Shown here piece after piece: positions 43,898-53,086 of a DNA stretch of 64,000 bases (positions within the stretch are counted from its first letter, which is position 1; each line of letters begins with the position of its first letter). The notes beneath the pieces are model-generated. The model made no database searches. It was not told the origin of the DNA and saw only the letters and a program-made list of their open reading frames with translations. Origin of the DNA: an uncultured Bacteroidales bacterium. Lineage in GTDB: Bacteria; Bacteroidota; Bacteroidia; Bacteroidales; UBA932. The translations under genes and the position numbers were made by a program. Location of the stretch: NCBI GenBank assembly GCA_934680015.1, contig CAKUSP010000006.1, positions 70,544 through 134,543 of the forward strand, given 5' to 3'.

Positions 43898-44720
43898 GTT
43901 TTGAGGATTTTGCGTTTTTTTCGTTTTGTGCTATGCGTTGGCGCTCGTCAATCTTCATGGCGTAGTCTTGGAATCTTTCCCAGATTATATCAATGGCGAT
44001 CTTACTAGGATGAACCAGGTCTTCGGCATAGAATCTATAGTCGCGCAGTTCGTCGAGCAGTATTTCGTATGCAGGGAAATATTCTACTTCGCATTCGCTT
44101 AATGCTATATGTAAAAGGCTTTTACTTATGGTGTTAGCTCTTGCTCCTTCGCCTAAATGTCTTATAGGGCTTATCGTGAAGATGAATCTTTTTTCAGGGT
44201 GAGTATTTATGATGCTTTTTATGCAGGTTTTTACCTCATCTAAGGATAGAAGTCTATGTTCGAATTCATAAGCTGGTCGCTTTAGACAGTTATTTACGAT
44301 CTTGCCATTGTGCATCCATACGTAGGCGGTGCCCAGAGTGATTATTACGAAGGTGCTCTTGCGCCATTCTTCTCGGGCGGAGTGTAGGGTGCTGTTGGCA
44401 TTGGATAGGAACTCTTCCATAGTATCTCTTGCAAAAGAGGTATGGTGATTAAATGAGCATATCTTATTACTTCCAGCGCCTATCTGGATGCAATCTTTTT
44501 CTTCGAAAACACTGGTGGCATCGAGAATCTCTATTGTGCTAGCTATAGAGGCTGGATTATAGAGTGTTCCTAGAGGGTTAGATTGTATATTAAACCCAGC
44601 CTCGTAAAGGTGTGAGGCGATATTATCCACAAAGCAACTGCCTAATAGGGTAATGTGATCGTCTAATCCTATTTTGTTTTTGAGTCCTTGAGGGCTAACT
44701 ATTGTGCTTAATTTTATCAT
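43881..44720 (-). CDS. GSCFA-domain protein
   Basis: A 279-residue protein with the GSCFA family signature near the N-terminus (ITLLGSCFVDNIASHL) and later FVIITLGTAYVW and FTISPIRHLGEG. The family (PF08885) has an SGNH-hydrolase-like look, with the Ser of GSCF and the D/H of DLVHPSKIA as candidate catalytic residues; no activity is established. The ATG at 44720 (MIKLST) is preferred, because the longer frame adds an atypical leader without a signal. It is followed by the antiporter gene with a 17-base overlap, a coupling without an obvious reason. Confidence 0.82.
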   Translation of the reverse strand: MIKLSTIVSPQGLKNKIGLDDHITLLGSCFVDNIASHLYEAGFNIQSNPLGTLYNPASIASTIEILDATSVFEEKDCIQIGAGSNKICSFNHHTSFARDTMEEFLSNANSTLHSAREEWRKSTFVIITLGTAYVWMHNGKIVNNCLKRPAYEFEHRLLSLDEVKTCIKSIINTHPEKRFIFTISPIRHLGEGARANTISKSLLHIALSECEVEYFPAYEILLDELRDYRFYAEDLVHPSKIAIDIIWERFQDYAMKIDERQRIAQNEKNAKSSKHVRRI

Positions 44721-44923
44721 CCTCGTAAATTTACGAAAAAAATACAATCTATAATGGTGGATACCAAACTTTGAGGGAACCACAGTAATTTATCTCTACT
44801 AATTAATCCCTGAACAGCGGACAGGTAATCGTCTTTTTATAATAATTGGATTTGTGGTTAACTTTTGGGGTGCAGTTCATCCGTTCACAAATTGCTAGTG
44901 ACTCGGCATACCCAAGCCATTAT

Positions 44924-44967
44924 AAAATAAAGTTAGCCGGGAGATATCTCCTGGCTAACTTTATTTT
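44924..44967 (-). terminator. Long near-perfect terminator hairpin
   Basis: A 44-base inverted repeat with one mismatched pair (AAAATAAAGTTAGCC on the left, GGCTAACTTTATTTT on the right) lies 26 bases past the stop of the leftward FISUMP lipoprotein gene. The A/T runs on both sides allow it to act in both directions. Confidence 0.85.
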
Positions 44968-44993
44968 AATTATGTATGATAGAAGTTTAAGAT

Positions 44994-46199
44994 TTACTCT
45001 GCCACACAGCGAAGGCTCATACCTTGAGCACGGCAGTCCTTATTAACCTTGAAAGTCCTTTTCCCGTTTCCTATGAACATGTATTGGCCATAAAGTGTAG
45101 GGTTCTCTTCAAGATTAGAAGAGGCTTTCCCGGCAGTTCCTATCCACATGCCGCTATATGCAATAGCCTCAGCATAATTAAGACCGCCAGAAGCATAAAC
45201 GCGTGTTCCGATAGTAGGGAACCATTGACCGTCCTGGGTAGCGCCTTTGTTTTCGGTATCCCATGTCATATTGGCATATTTAAGCCAAGCATAAGGGGTG
45301 TTGCCATCTGCATCGCAAACAGGGACTTTATATCCCACTGGACATGGATCGTATATGGTTTTCTTCATCGATACGCCTCCCCATGCATCGTCATCGGAAG
45401 TGTCTGACCAGTCAGATGTGCGTGGTACATTTTCGTAAATAGGGCTGTCGTACTCGTCTTTTTCTCCTGTGTCGCGAGAGCCTACTTTATAGAATACGTC
45501 AGGGTGAGCTATGCCTTTTGCTATGCTACCTTCATATTCTGCCTTGCTTCCTATTTTAGGAAGTTCGTTGCCTTCGAGATCAAAGATTGTAGGCTCACCA
45601 TCTACGATGTATGAGTAATCTTCATTCTGTTCTGTATAGGTTACAGCAGAAGGGAATGGATCTTTTCGTCCCCACTGGTAAAGTAGTCCAGCATTTTTGC
45701 CGAAGGTACCTTTTTCCATGGAAACTGTACCGAGATTCCTGTCCATAAATGACCATGTGGTTCCTGAAGCATTAGCCTCGGTAGTGTAAAGTGAAGCTGC
45801 AGGGTCGTAGTCTGTAATCCATAAGTGCCAGCTCCATAATACATTGCCTTCACTATCTACTGCAGCGAGAAGTGCGTTTCCGCTTGTCGCATTAGTCTCG
45901 GCTACGATTTCGTAAGTTTTTGCTGCAAAGTTAAGACTTTTGACAAGGTCTTTTTCAGATTGCCATACCAATTTTACTCCCACTACATCACCCACAAGTT
46001 CTGTAGTGGAATTTCCTTTGAATTTGGCATTCAGCGCTACGGTGCTACCAGGCTTAACTATGTAACTGTTAGCTGTGCCGTTTTCAGAAAGATTAACAGC
46101 ATCTTTAGGTGTTTCGAATCCAGATGGTTTAACTGGGTCTTTGTCGCATGAAGCGAGAGCGAGGCATAATATTGCGCTCGCAAATAAGATTTTTTTCAT
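44994..46199 (-). CDS. FISUMP-domain lipoprotein
   Basis: A 401-residue surface lipoprotein. The signal ILCLALASC puts the lipidated Cys at 18. An N-terminal beta domain (~30-140) is followed by a region with the landmarks of the Fibrobacter succinogenes major paralogous domain (FMDRNLGTV, YDPCPVGYKVP, and the closing GMSLRCVAE). Such lipoproteins are numerous in gut Bacteroidales and often linked to surface structures or glycan binding, but their role is unclear. It is a single gene, 130 bases from the fimbrillin-like gene on the same strand. Confidence 0.75.
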   Translation of the reverse strand: MKKILFASAILCLALASCDKDPVKPSGFETPKDAVNLSENGTANSYIVKPGSTVALNAKFKGNSTTELVGDVVGVKLVWQSEKDLVKSLNFAAKTYEIVAETNATSGNALLAAVDSEGNVLWSWHLWITDYDPAASLYTTEANASGTTWSFMDRNLGTVSMEKGTFGKNAGLLYQWGRKDPFPSAVTYTEQNEDYSYIVDGEPTIFDLEGNELPKIGSKAEYEGSIAKGIAHPDVFYKVGSRDTGEKDEYDSPIYENVPRTSDWSDTSDDDAWGGVSMKKTIYDPCPVGYKVPVCDADGNTPYAWLKYANMTWDTENKGATQDGQWFPTIGTRVYASGGLNYAEAIAYSGMWIGTAGKASSNLEENPTLYGQYMFIGNGKRTFKVNKDCRAQGMSLRCVAE

Positions 46200-46329
46200 A
46201 CACTACTGATTTAAGATTTATGGGAGTGCAATATAATAAATCTTTTTAAGAAATATAAAAACCGCTTTAGATTTTTATGTTGAGTATGTTTTTTTACTCT
46301 ACATCATCTTTCCATGCTAATAGAGGTAA

Positions 46330-47163
46330 TTACTTGATGTCAATGTCTAAGTATGAAACGCTATTAGGAGAAAGTGGGTGTATTTCTTTAGAAAACTTAT
46401 ATGTTTTGCCTTCAATTTCATACTCTATAACAAATCTAGTCGCTGGGTTCGTAGGTGTTATGGGTATTTCGTTAGGGTAGCACCATAGTGATATGTTAGG
46501 ATATTGAGTGTATAGGCCAATATCGCCAGGAAGAAATATTGGAGTAGTGCTTTCCTGGTACATCGGAGGATAATTATCTTCTCGAAAAAGAGTTCCATAA
46601 GTGCTTGCCGATTCTAGCCAAATTCTGGGACTTTCTAAAAGAAGATTATCTCCAAGATACTGTGTTACGCTTCTTAACCGGACTTCGCATAAAAGAGGCT
46701 CTAATTTTGAATTTAGTGTTTGGACAGAGATGTCCCAATGTATCATATCTCGCATGATGGGGAATTGTGGATTGTCGTTTTTTAGCTTGAGCGTCAGCTC
46801 ATTCCATGCATCGTAGTGGTAAAGTCCTTGATGATTGAAAGAACCGAACGCATTGGCTAAAACGACTATGACCCCAGTTTCGGGAACGACAGGGACATGA
46901 ACTGTATCTTGATAGTGTGGTATGCTTCGATGCTGTAGCAAATGATCGGAATAGGAGAAAATATCAAGTTGACGTATTTCTCCGCCTACTTCGCTATCGT
47001 TTTCTATTGAAAGAGTTAGTAATTTTATCCCTGTTTCAGAAGGAACTTCAGGAGGAGTTTCTATCTCTTTGGGGCTTTCCTCATGAGGACTTTTAGAATT
47101 GCAAGCCGATGTTAAAAATATTAAAGCGAACATTACGCATGAAGTCGGGTAAAAGGTTTTCAT
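46330..47163 (-). CDS. Fimbrillin-associated-type lipoprotein (Mfa2/FimB-like)
   Basis: A 277-residue lipoprotein with the lipobox LTSAC (Cys near 21) and a proline- and glutamate-rich spacer. The body is all beta, with segments resembling the FimB/Mfa2 anchor subunits of Bacteroidales fimbriae (GVIVVLANAFGSF; CEVRLRSVTQYLGDNLLL). The resemblance is to the general pattern and is not strong enough for a firm call. No fimbrillin shaft gene is adjacent. Alternatively it is one of the unassigned DUF4906-like surface lipoproteins. Confidence 0.45.
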   Translation of the reverse strand: MKTFYPTSCVMFALIFLTSACNSKSPHEESPKEIETPPEVPSETGIKLLTLSIENDSEVGGEIRQLDIFSYSDHLLQHRSIPHYQDTVHVPVVPETGVIVVLANAFGSFNHQGLYHYDAWNELTLKLKNDNPQFPIMRDMIHWDISVQTLNSKLEPLLCEVRLRSVTQYLGDNLLLESPRIWLESASTYGTLFREDNYPPMYQESTTPIFLPGDIGLYTQYPNISLWCYPNEIPITPTNPATRFVIEYEIEGKTYKFSKEIHPLSPNSVSYLDIDIK

Positions 47164-47222
47164 AATTTAATTTTATATAAGCGCTAATTTACATAATTTT
47201 ATGTAAATGATAAATAGGACTT

Positions 47223-47377
47223 AGAACCTGTTTTGAAATGGTTCATGAATGAGAAATTTTTGAGGCGGGTTCGATTTTGGAAGAAGGAGTGTACTGGATA
47301 CACTAGATTGATGACAAAGATGAAAATGGCCGGGAATGACCATAAGAGATGAGACGAATCTTTTTAAAACAACTTCT
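47223..47377. repeat. Short inverted-repeat element, copy 1
   Basis: About 155 bases starting AGAACCTGTTTTGAAATG and ending with the degenerate complement TTTAAAACAACTTCT. The core (GTGTACTGGATACAC, then TGATGACAAAGATGAAAAT) is shared with 50316-50478 and, reversed, with 49185-49343. Its right end touches the stop codon of the small ThrE subunit. No coding capacity; MITE-like. Confidence 0.75.
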
Positions 47378-47874
47378 TAGTAGCGTGTTATGTTTCGTGT
47401 GGCCCCGAAAGCTATACGAGGGAATATAAGGATAGGAATAATCGCCCCGATTGCCAGTAAGATAATTATGAATACCGCAGTAAGAAAGTTGTCAGACATT
47501 AAATAGAAACTATGTATAAAGGTACTTTCATCTTGAGTTGAAATACATTTAACTAGATTTAAAAATGATTTATAGGCATACATTCCTGGAATCATTGGCA
47601 ATAAAGATGGAAATGAAAGTGATTCAGCTGGTTGCTTTATAATTACCCCTATAAATACTGACAGGACGCCTATGGCTGTTCCTGCCGCAAGACTAGCCCA
47701 AATAATGTGTAGTCCGATATAGTTGATAAGAAAGAATCTAAGAGAATGACCTATCCCGGCTATGAGTGCACAATAAGGAAATGCTTTTTGAGGGAGATTG
47801 CTTATGCTCCCGAAACCAATCCCAGCAACGGCGGCGAAGAAAGCATCTTTAATTAATAAGAATATAGTTTCCAT
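47377..47874 (-). CDS. ThrE-type threonine/serine exporter, small subunit (DUF3815)
   Basis: A 165-residue integral membrane protein with about five helices (IKDAFFAAVAGIGFGSISN, FLINYIGLHIIWASLAAGT, FLTAVFIIILLAIGAIIPIL). It corresponds to the C-terminal half of fused ThrE exporters (PF12821 type), with the conserved PSLLPMIPGMYAY loop. The ATG at 47874 overlaps the stop of the large subunit by one base, so the two halves are made together. Expected role: export of threonine or serine; exact substrate unknown. A repeat element overlaps its stop. Confidence 0.85.
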   Translation of the reverse strand: METIFLLIKDAFFAAVAGIGFGSISNLPQKAFPYCALIAGIGHSLRFFLINYIGLHIIWASLAAGTAIGVLSVFIGVIIKQPAESLSFPSLLPMIPGMYAYKSFLNLVKCISTQDESTFIHSFYLMSDNFLTAVFIIILLAIGAIIPILIFPRIAFGATRNITRY

Positions 47875-48656
47875 TAGAATATTTTTAAAATTACACCAGC
47901 ACAGCAAAACCCTAGAGAAAGGCTGGCTGTTAGTAGGACTGCGTCGATTATTCTCTCAAGACCTAACTTCAAGTGCCCCGAAAAGAGATCACAAACCGAA
48001 TTTAAGTAAGGGATGCCAGGTACTAAATACAATACGCTAGTTCCGAAAGCGATGTTGGGCGTATTCCCTAAATTGAACATGTAGACTATTGCAGAGATTA
48101 ATGCTGCAATAAAAGCCGAAATTGTAAATGTGACATACACATTGACTTTATGCGACAAAAGTATTTGTTTAAGATGAAATCCTATATATGTAGCAATGAA
48201 TACCACTCCCATCGAAATGGCGTCGCCACCGAATAGTTCACAAAAGGAGGCATTGGCACAACATGTAAATAACCTTACTATATTAGGACTTAAAGGTTTT
48301 TCTCTAGTGATTTTTTCAAAGCGACCATATGCCTGATTGAAATCTACAATATGGTCAGCTATGTCCCAACTGAGAGAACTGAGTTTACGTATTTTGGAAA
48401 AGTTAATTATATTGTGAGCAATGAGTTTGCTTCTAAATGCGCAAAGTTTTTTCTCAGGGGAAATTAGTTGTATGCTAATTACTGTTTTCGAGAGGTCTAT
48501 AGAGCATGTGCATCCGAATGCTTCTGCCATTCGAGAAACATTTTTTGCAGCTCTCAATCCTGATGCGCCTGCGCCTATAAGTTCGCAAGTGTAGTCACAG
48601 AGGAAAGAGCATAGATCTCCTTGATATTTAAGTGTCTCTTCTTTACTCATCGTCAA
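47874..48656 (-). CDS. ThrE-type threonine/serine exporter, large subunit (DUF1212)
   Basis: A 260-residue protein with a cytoplasmic N-terminal domain of about 120 residues (CELIGAGASGLRAAKNVSRMA, where family members show the GAGxxRVE pattern) and about five helices after it (FGGDAISMGVVFIATYIGF, FGTSVLYLVPGIPYLNSVCD). It pairs with the DUF3815 subunit behind it. The start is either the first or third codon (MTMSKEE). It overlaps a small acidic gene upstream by 14 bases. Together the subunits form the split version of the amino-acid exporter. Confidence 0.85.
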   Translation of the reverse strand: MTMSKEETLKYQGDLCSFLCDYTCELIGAGASGLRAAKNVSRMAEAFGCTCSIDLSKTVISIQLISPEKKLCAFRSKLIAHNIINFSKIRKLSSLSWDIADHIVDFNQAYGRFEKITREKPLSPNIVRLFTCCANASFCELFGGDAISMGVVFIATYIGFHLKQILLSHKVNVYVTFTISAFIAALISAIVYMFNLGNTPNIAFGTSVLYLVPGIPYLNSVCDLFSGHLKLGLERIIDAVLLTASLSLGFCCAGVILKIF

Positions 48657-48861
48657 AATCTTCGCGGTAACTTTCCACTCTAACCCCCGTAACTGGGTCG
48701 TAGTATTCCTGTTTATCTTTAAGAATCGGCATTTTCATTCCTGTTTCTAAATCGATATCGTCTGAATCTACAGTGTTATCAACGATTTTGATTTCAGGCT
48801 TTCTTAAAAGCTCTATTAATAAGAAAGCGTCCACTAGTGATATAATCCAGTTGAGTACCAT
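48643..48861 (-). CDS. Small acidic protein encoded before the ThrE-type exporter
   Basis: A 72-residue protein. The first ~20 residues are hydrophobic (LNWIISLVDAFLLIELL), the rest strongly acidic, with a YYDPVTGVRVESYRED segment. It overlaps the exporter gene by 14 bases, and the reading frame is the only open one in this stretch, so I regard it as a real gene. It may be a membrane-associated accessory subunit. No family recognised. Confidence 0.55.
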   Translation of the reverse strand: MVLNWIISLVDAFLLIELLRKPEIKIVDNTVDSDDIDLETGMKMPILKDKQEYYDPVTGVRVESYREDFDDE

Positions 48862-49184
48862 TTTTTAAAAATTTAATACAAGACCTCACCATAATGGTGA
48901 CCCTATTTTTCAATGGGCAAAGGTATTCTTGTGTTAAGTGTTGTAAAACGAATTTTTATGGTTTTTTTCGATATTAAATTGTGAAGTGATTTGGCGTCAT
49001 GGTATTAGGATTTTCTATTGCAGAATATCGGTACTATTACCATTCTCGATAATGGATATTATGGTTTTTGACTATATATGGATTTTTGATTATGCAACTT
49101 GAAAAATAGAATGATATTTTCGGGGATAATACAGGTTACTAAGAGATAATCTTATTATTCAATTTATTTTACAATAATGGGCTA

Positions 49185-49343
49185 AGTAATCCTTTAAAAA
49201 TAACTTGATAATCTTTGTGTGTCTTTTCGGCCTATATTCATTTTCTCATCAGTCGTGTATCCCAGTACACTTCCTCTTTGAAACCGAATCTATCCTCGAA
49301 AATCTACTATAATTCTTTACCAACTTATTTTTTAACGCTTACT
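49185..49343. repeat. Short inverted-repeat element, copy 2 (reverse orientation)
   Basis: Ends AGTAATCCTTTAAAAATAA on the left and the imperfect complement TTATTTTTTAACGCTTACT on the right. The interior, read in reverse, contains GTGTACTGGGATACAC and TGATGAGAAAATGAA, aligning with the cores of the copies at 47223 and 50316, although the ends differ from theirs. It fills most of the 585-base gap before tcdA; the rest of the gap (48862-49184) shows no gene. Confidence 0.65.
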
Positions 49344-49447
49344 AAAACATTATATTTGCGCGCTTGTCATCTATTTACGCTCTCAGGCTCGTATGTGAAA
49401 GCTTCGCATGATAGGTGAAATATGGTAATAAAATGGTATTAGGATAA

Positions 49448-50302
49448 ATGAACACAATAGAAAAGGCGATATATAATAGAACTGAATTGCTTGTCGGGGA
49501 CGACATTATGGAATCGTTTGCAAAAACCCGTGTGATTATATTCGGAGTAGGTGGAGTCGGGAGTTGGTGCGCAGAAGGATTGGTCAGAAGTGGAATAACG
49601 CATTTAACGATAGTGGATTCAGATCGCATTTGCATTACTAATGTGAATCGGCAGCTTATGGCGACGACTCGCACTGTGGGGCAGGTTAAGGTAGATGCTT
49701 TGAAGCAAAGGCTACTTGAGATCAATCCTAAAGCGGAGATAACAGCCATTCAGAAGATATATAGTGCAGAGACGGCAGGGGAGTTCCCTCTTGACGAATA
49801 CGATTATGTGATCGATGCAGTAGATTCGCTTAAGGACAAGGTCCAGTTAATATTGAATGCTACTGCCAGTGAGGCCAAATTTTACTGCTCTCTTGGTGCG
49901 GCGCTAAAAGTAGATCCTTTAAGAATTAAAGTCGCTGAGTTTTGGAATGTGAGAGGCTGTCCACTCGGGGCGGCGCTTCGAAAGAAAATGAAACGCGAAG
50001 GGACACTTCCTTCGAAAAAGTTTCTCTGTGTCTATGATGATGAAGTTTTGCCCAATAGGGGACACTGTCACAGTTGTGGTACGGAAAAGTGTCTATGCCC
50101 TAAATCAGAAGGCGGCCCTGGTGATCCGTCTTTGTTAAATCATGAATGGTGTTCTTCTAAAGCCCAAATTAATGGCACCACAGCACATGTCACTGCCATA
50201 TTTGGGATGATGCTTTGTGGGTTGGTCGTTAATGACATATATCAGCGTTCTTTGGCTTCGGCTTTTTCTGCGCTCGGAACTCACAACGATTCTCTTGATT
50301 AA
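49448..50302 (+). CDS. tcdA: tRNA threonylcarbamoyladenosine dehydratase
   Basis: A 284-residue E1-like enzyme that adenylates and cyclises t6A37 of tRNA to ct6A. The ATP-binding GVGGVGSWCAEGLVRSG is near residues 34-50, then DSDRICITNVNRQ. A cysteine pattern (CHSCGTEKCLC) follows around 200, as expected for CsdL/TcdA. The start overlaps no gene, and a repeat element begins 13 bases past the stop. Confidence 0.92.
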   Translation: MNTIEKAIYNRTELLVGDDIMESFAKTRVIIFGVGGVGSWCAEGLVRSGITHLTIVDSDRICITNVNRQLMATTRTVGQVKVDALKQRLLEINPKAEITAIQKIYSAETAGEFPLDEYDYVIDAVDSLKDKVQLILNATASEAKFYCSLGAALKVDPLRIKVAEFWNVRGCPLGAALRKKMKREGTLPSKKFLCVYDDEVLPNRGHCHSCGTEKCLCPKSEGGPGDPSLLNHEWCSSKAQINGTTAHVTAIFGMMLCGLVVNDIYQRSLASAFSALGTHNDSLD

Positions 50303-50315
50303 TGTGTAAAGTCTT

Positions 50316-50478
50316 AGAAGCTGTTTTGAAATGGTTATCGAATTTAGTTATGAGGATTTTTCGAGATAGTTTCGACTTTGAAAGAAGGATTGTACTGGAG
50401 GTACTCGACTGATGACAAAGATGAAAATGGCCGGAAAGGGCTATAAGAAAAAAGATGAAACATTTCAAAACAGCTTCT
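50316..50478. repeat. Short inverted-repeat element, copy 3 (best preserved)
   Basis: An 18-base perfect terminal inverted repeat: AGAAGCTGTTTTGAAATG at 50316-50333 and CATTTCAAAACAGCTTCT at 50461-50478. The core contains GTACTGGAGGTAC followed by TGATGACAAAGATGAAAATGG, as in copy 1 (GTGTACTGGATACAC). 163 bases, non-coding. Confidence 0.8.
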
Positions 50479-50518
50479 TATATCAAGCTATGCTAAAGTA
50501 GTAAAGTTTATAGGGTAA

Positions 50519-50553
50519 AAAAAAAGAGTCCGGAACATTACCGGACTCTTTTT
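50519..50553 (-). terminator. Terminator of the nqr operon
   Basis: AAAAAGAGTCCGG and CCGGACTCTTTTT form a stem of about 13 base pairs with a 7-base loop, 5 bases past the nqrF stop. The T-run for the leftward transcript is the complement of the A-run at 50517-50526. Confidence 0.85.
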
Positions 50554-50557
50554 AGTA

Positions 50558-51832
50558 TTAACCTCCGAAATTATCGTAAAGGATATTTTCTGGTGGAACT
50601 CCAAGTGAATCGAGCAGTTTATTTACTGCTCCGACCATCATAGGAGGACCGCACATGAAGTATTTGATATCTTCAGGAGACTCATGGTTCTTTATATAAG
50701 TCTCGTACATCACATTGTGAACGAAACCAGCGGTGTATGGAACACCTGCTGCATCAGCTGCAGGATCTGGACGATCAAGTGCAAGATAGAATTTGAAATT
50801 AGGAAATTCTTTTTCGATTTCAGCAAAATCCTCAAGATAGAAGGCCTCAACCAATGCACGAGCTCCATAGAAGAAGCTAACCTTACGCTTTGTCTTCTGA
50901 GTTCTAAAGAGTTCCATGATGTGAGAACGTAGAGGAGCCATACCTGCACCGCCACCCACGAATATGTATTCAATATCGTCTGGGTCATTTGTAGGGAGTA
51001 AGAACTCGCCGTAAGGACCGCTGATTGTAACTTTGTCTCCAGGTTTGCGTGTGAATACATATGAAGATGCTATACCGGGGTTAACAGGAAGAAGCTTCGG
51101 ACCTTGCTCACGAGGAACACTTCTGTCGAAAGGAGGTGTCGCGATACGCACATTCAATTTTATGATACCCTTCTCTCCAGGATAAGAGGCCATAGAATAA
51201 GCACGGATAGTCGGAGTAGGGTTTATGCTTTCCAAGTTGAAGAAGCCATATTTCTCCCAATCTTTACGATACTCAGGCTCTACATCGATGTCTTTGAAGT
51301 AGAGGTGGTAAGCAGGAATGTCGATTTGAATGTACTCACCAGATTTGAACTCAAGATTTTCTCCTTCAGGAAGTTTGACTGTAAATTCCTTAATGAAGGT
51401 AGCTACGTTCTTGTTAGAGATAACCTCGCACTCTAGTTTCTTGACGCTAAGTGCGCTTTCGGCTACTTGGATTTTCATATCCTCCTTAACCTTAACCTGG
51501 CATCCGAGTCTCCATCCGTCTTTTATCTGTTTACGATTGAAAAATCCGGTTTCAGTAGGAAGAATCTCACCGCCTCCGCTGATGACTTGAACTTTGCACT
51601 GTCCGCAGTTCGCTTTTCCACCGCAAGCTGAAGGAAGGAAAATCTGGTTATCGGCAAGAGTTCCCATAAGAGTACCGCCTGGCGTTACATTTAGATCTTT
51701 CTTACCATTGTTTATATCAATTTTGATGGTGCCCTTAGGGGTAATGGCTGTCTTGATTGTCAAAAGTATTGCCACTAACACTAGGATGACAATCACCATA
51801 AGCACCATTGCTGTAATTAATGTATTGCTCAT
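50558..51832 (-). CDS. nqrF: Na+-translocating NADH:quinone reductase subunit F
   Basis: The 424-residue electron entry subunit that oxidises NADH with FAD and a 2Fe-2S centre. One N-terminal helix (LITAMVLMVIVILVLVAILL) anchors it. The ferredoxin cysteines are in ACGGKANCGQC and later GCQVKV. The FAD-binding RAYSMASYPGE and the NADH site VGGGAGMAPLRS and FYGARALVEAF follow. Last gene of nqrABCDEF, read leftward, 15 bases after nqrE. Confidence 0.96.
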   Translation of the reverse strand: MSNTLITAMVLMVIVILVLVAILLTIKTAITPKGTIKIDINNGKKDLNVTPGGTLMGTLADNQIFLPSACGGKANCGQCKVQVISGGGEILPTETGFFNRKQIKDGWRLGCQVKVKEDMKIQVAESALSVKKLECEVISNKNVATFIKEFTVKLPEGENLEFKSGEYIQIDIPAYHLYFKDIDVEPEYRKDWEKYGFFNLESINPTPTIRAYSMASYPGEKGIIKLNVRIATPPFDRSVPREQGPKLLPVNPGIASSYVFTRKPGDKVTISGPYGEFLLPTNDPDDIEYIFVGGGAGMAPLRSHIMELFRTQKTKRKVSFFYGARALVEAFYLEDFAEIEKEFPNFKFYLALDRPDPAADAAGVPYTAGFVHNVMYETYIKNHESPEDIKYFMCGPPMMVGAVNKLLDSLGVPPENILYDNFGG

Positions 51833-51847
51833 ATTTTCAATCTCCTG

Positions 51848-52462
51848 TTAAAGTGAAATACCCATGAATGCCATGAATCCTATACCCATAAGGCCTACTG
51901 TTATAAATGTGATACCCGTTCCTTTTAAGGCTGCAGGCACATTACTGTAAGCCATTTTTTCACGTATAGCCGCAAGAGCTACTATCGCAAGATACCATCC
52001 AAGCCCACTACCAAGAGCATATACTGCACTTTCTCCTACATTGACGAAATCCCTCTGTTGCATAAAGAGAGCACCACCAAGTATGGCACAGTTCACAGCG
52101 ATAAGAGGTAGGTATATACCGAGTGAAGAGTAAAGTGAAGGCAAGAATTTTTCCACAACCATCTCTACAATCTGGGTTATCGCAGCGATAACGGCTATGA
52201 ATAGAATGTAACTTAAAAAGCTGAGGTCTACGTTGGCGTATTTTTCACCAAGCCATACCAAAGCTCCTGGTTTTAATACATATTCATTAAGCAAGTAGTT
52301 GAGTGGCAGTGTGATCAAAAGTACGAACACTACTGCTATTCCCAAACCATTCGCCGTCTTAACATTTTTAGATACTGCCAGGTATGAACACATACCGAGG
52401 AAGTATGCAAATATCATATTGTCAACGAATATTGACTTTACGAATAAACTTAAAAGATCCAT
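51848..52462 (-). CDS. nqrE: Na+-translocating NADH:quinone reductase subunit E
   Basis: A 204-residue membrane subunit with six helices; the first lies in [25 protein letters not shown], including a cysteine of the intramembrane iron centre, and the second cysteine is in [14 protein letters not shown]. Homologous to NqrD, with which it forms a pseudo-symmetric pair. It begins 16 bases behind nqrD. Confidence 0.96.
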   Translation of the reverse strand: MDLLSLFVKSIFVDNMIFAYFLGMCSYLAVSKNVKTANGLGIAVVFVLLITLPLNYLLNEYVLKPGALVWLGEKYANVDLSFLSYILFIAVIAAITQIVEMVVEKFLPSLYSSLGIYLPLIAVNCAILGGALFMQQRDFVNVGESAVYALGSGLGWYLAIVALAAIREKMAYSNVPAALKGTGITFITVGLMGIGFMAFMGISL

Positions 52463-52478
52463 AATTCTTCAGTGTGTG

Positions 52479-53084
52479 TTATTTTTCTTGAAGTGACTTG
52501 TCTATGCTTCTGTGAACCCATACCACGCATCCTAAAAGGATAAGTGCCATAGGAGGAAGAATCATAAGACCATTGTTAGTGTAACCGATAGCTGAAAGTA
52601 CAGGGATGCCGAAGAGTGTACCACTCCCGAGTAATTCACGGAAGAACGCTACTATCACGAGGATCATTCCGTAGCCAAGTCCATTGGCCAAACCATCGAG
52701 AAGTGAAGGGAAAGGCTTATTACCAAGCGCAAAAGCCTCAATGCGCCCCATGACTATACAGTTAGTGATGATAAGTCCTATATAGACAGAAAGTTGTTTT
52801 GAAACGGCAAAGGCATAAGCCTTCAATACTTGGTCTACAAGAATTACCATCAAAGCCACCACTACGAGTTGTACGATAATACGCACGCGGTTAGGAATGG
52901 TCTTTCTGATAAGAGAGCAGACAAAACTGCTTATCCCCGTCACGATAGTAACTGATAATGCCATTACAAGAGCGCCTTTCAGCTCTACTGTTACTGCGAG
53001 CGAAGAGCAGATACCGAGAATAAGGACCGTAATAGGGTTACCCTTAAATATCGGATGTAATATAGTTTCTTTAAGATTGCTCAT
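52479..53084 (-). CDS. nqrD: Na+-translocating NADH:quinone reductase subunit D
   Basis: A 201-residue membrane subunit. The helix NPITVLILGICSSLAVTVEL carries one cysteine of the iron centre and LIITNCIVMGRIEAFAL the other. Six helices in total. It is encoded 2 bases downstream of nqrC on the minus strand. Confidence 0.96.
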   Translation of the reverse strand: MSNLKETILHPIFKGNPITVLILGICSSLAVTVELKGALVMALSVTIVTGISSFVCSLIRKTIPNRVRIIVQLVVVALMVILVDQVLKAYAFAVSKQLSVYIGLIITNCIVMGRIEAFALGNKPFPSLLDGLANGLGYGMILVIVAFFRELLGSGTLFGIPVLSAIGYTNNGLMILPPMALILLGCVVWVHRSIDKSLQEK

Positions 53085-53086
53085 GT

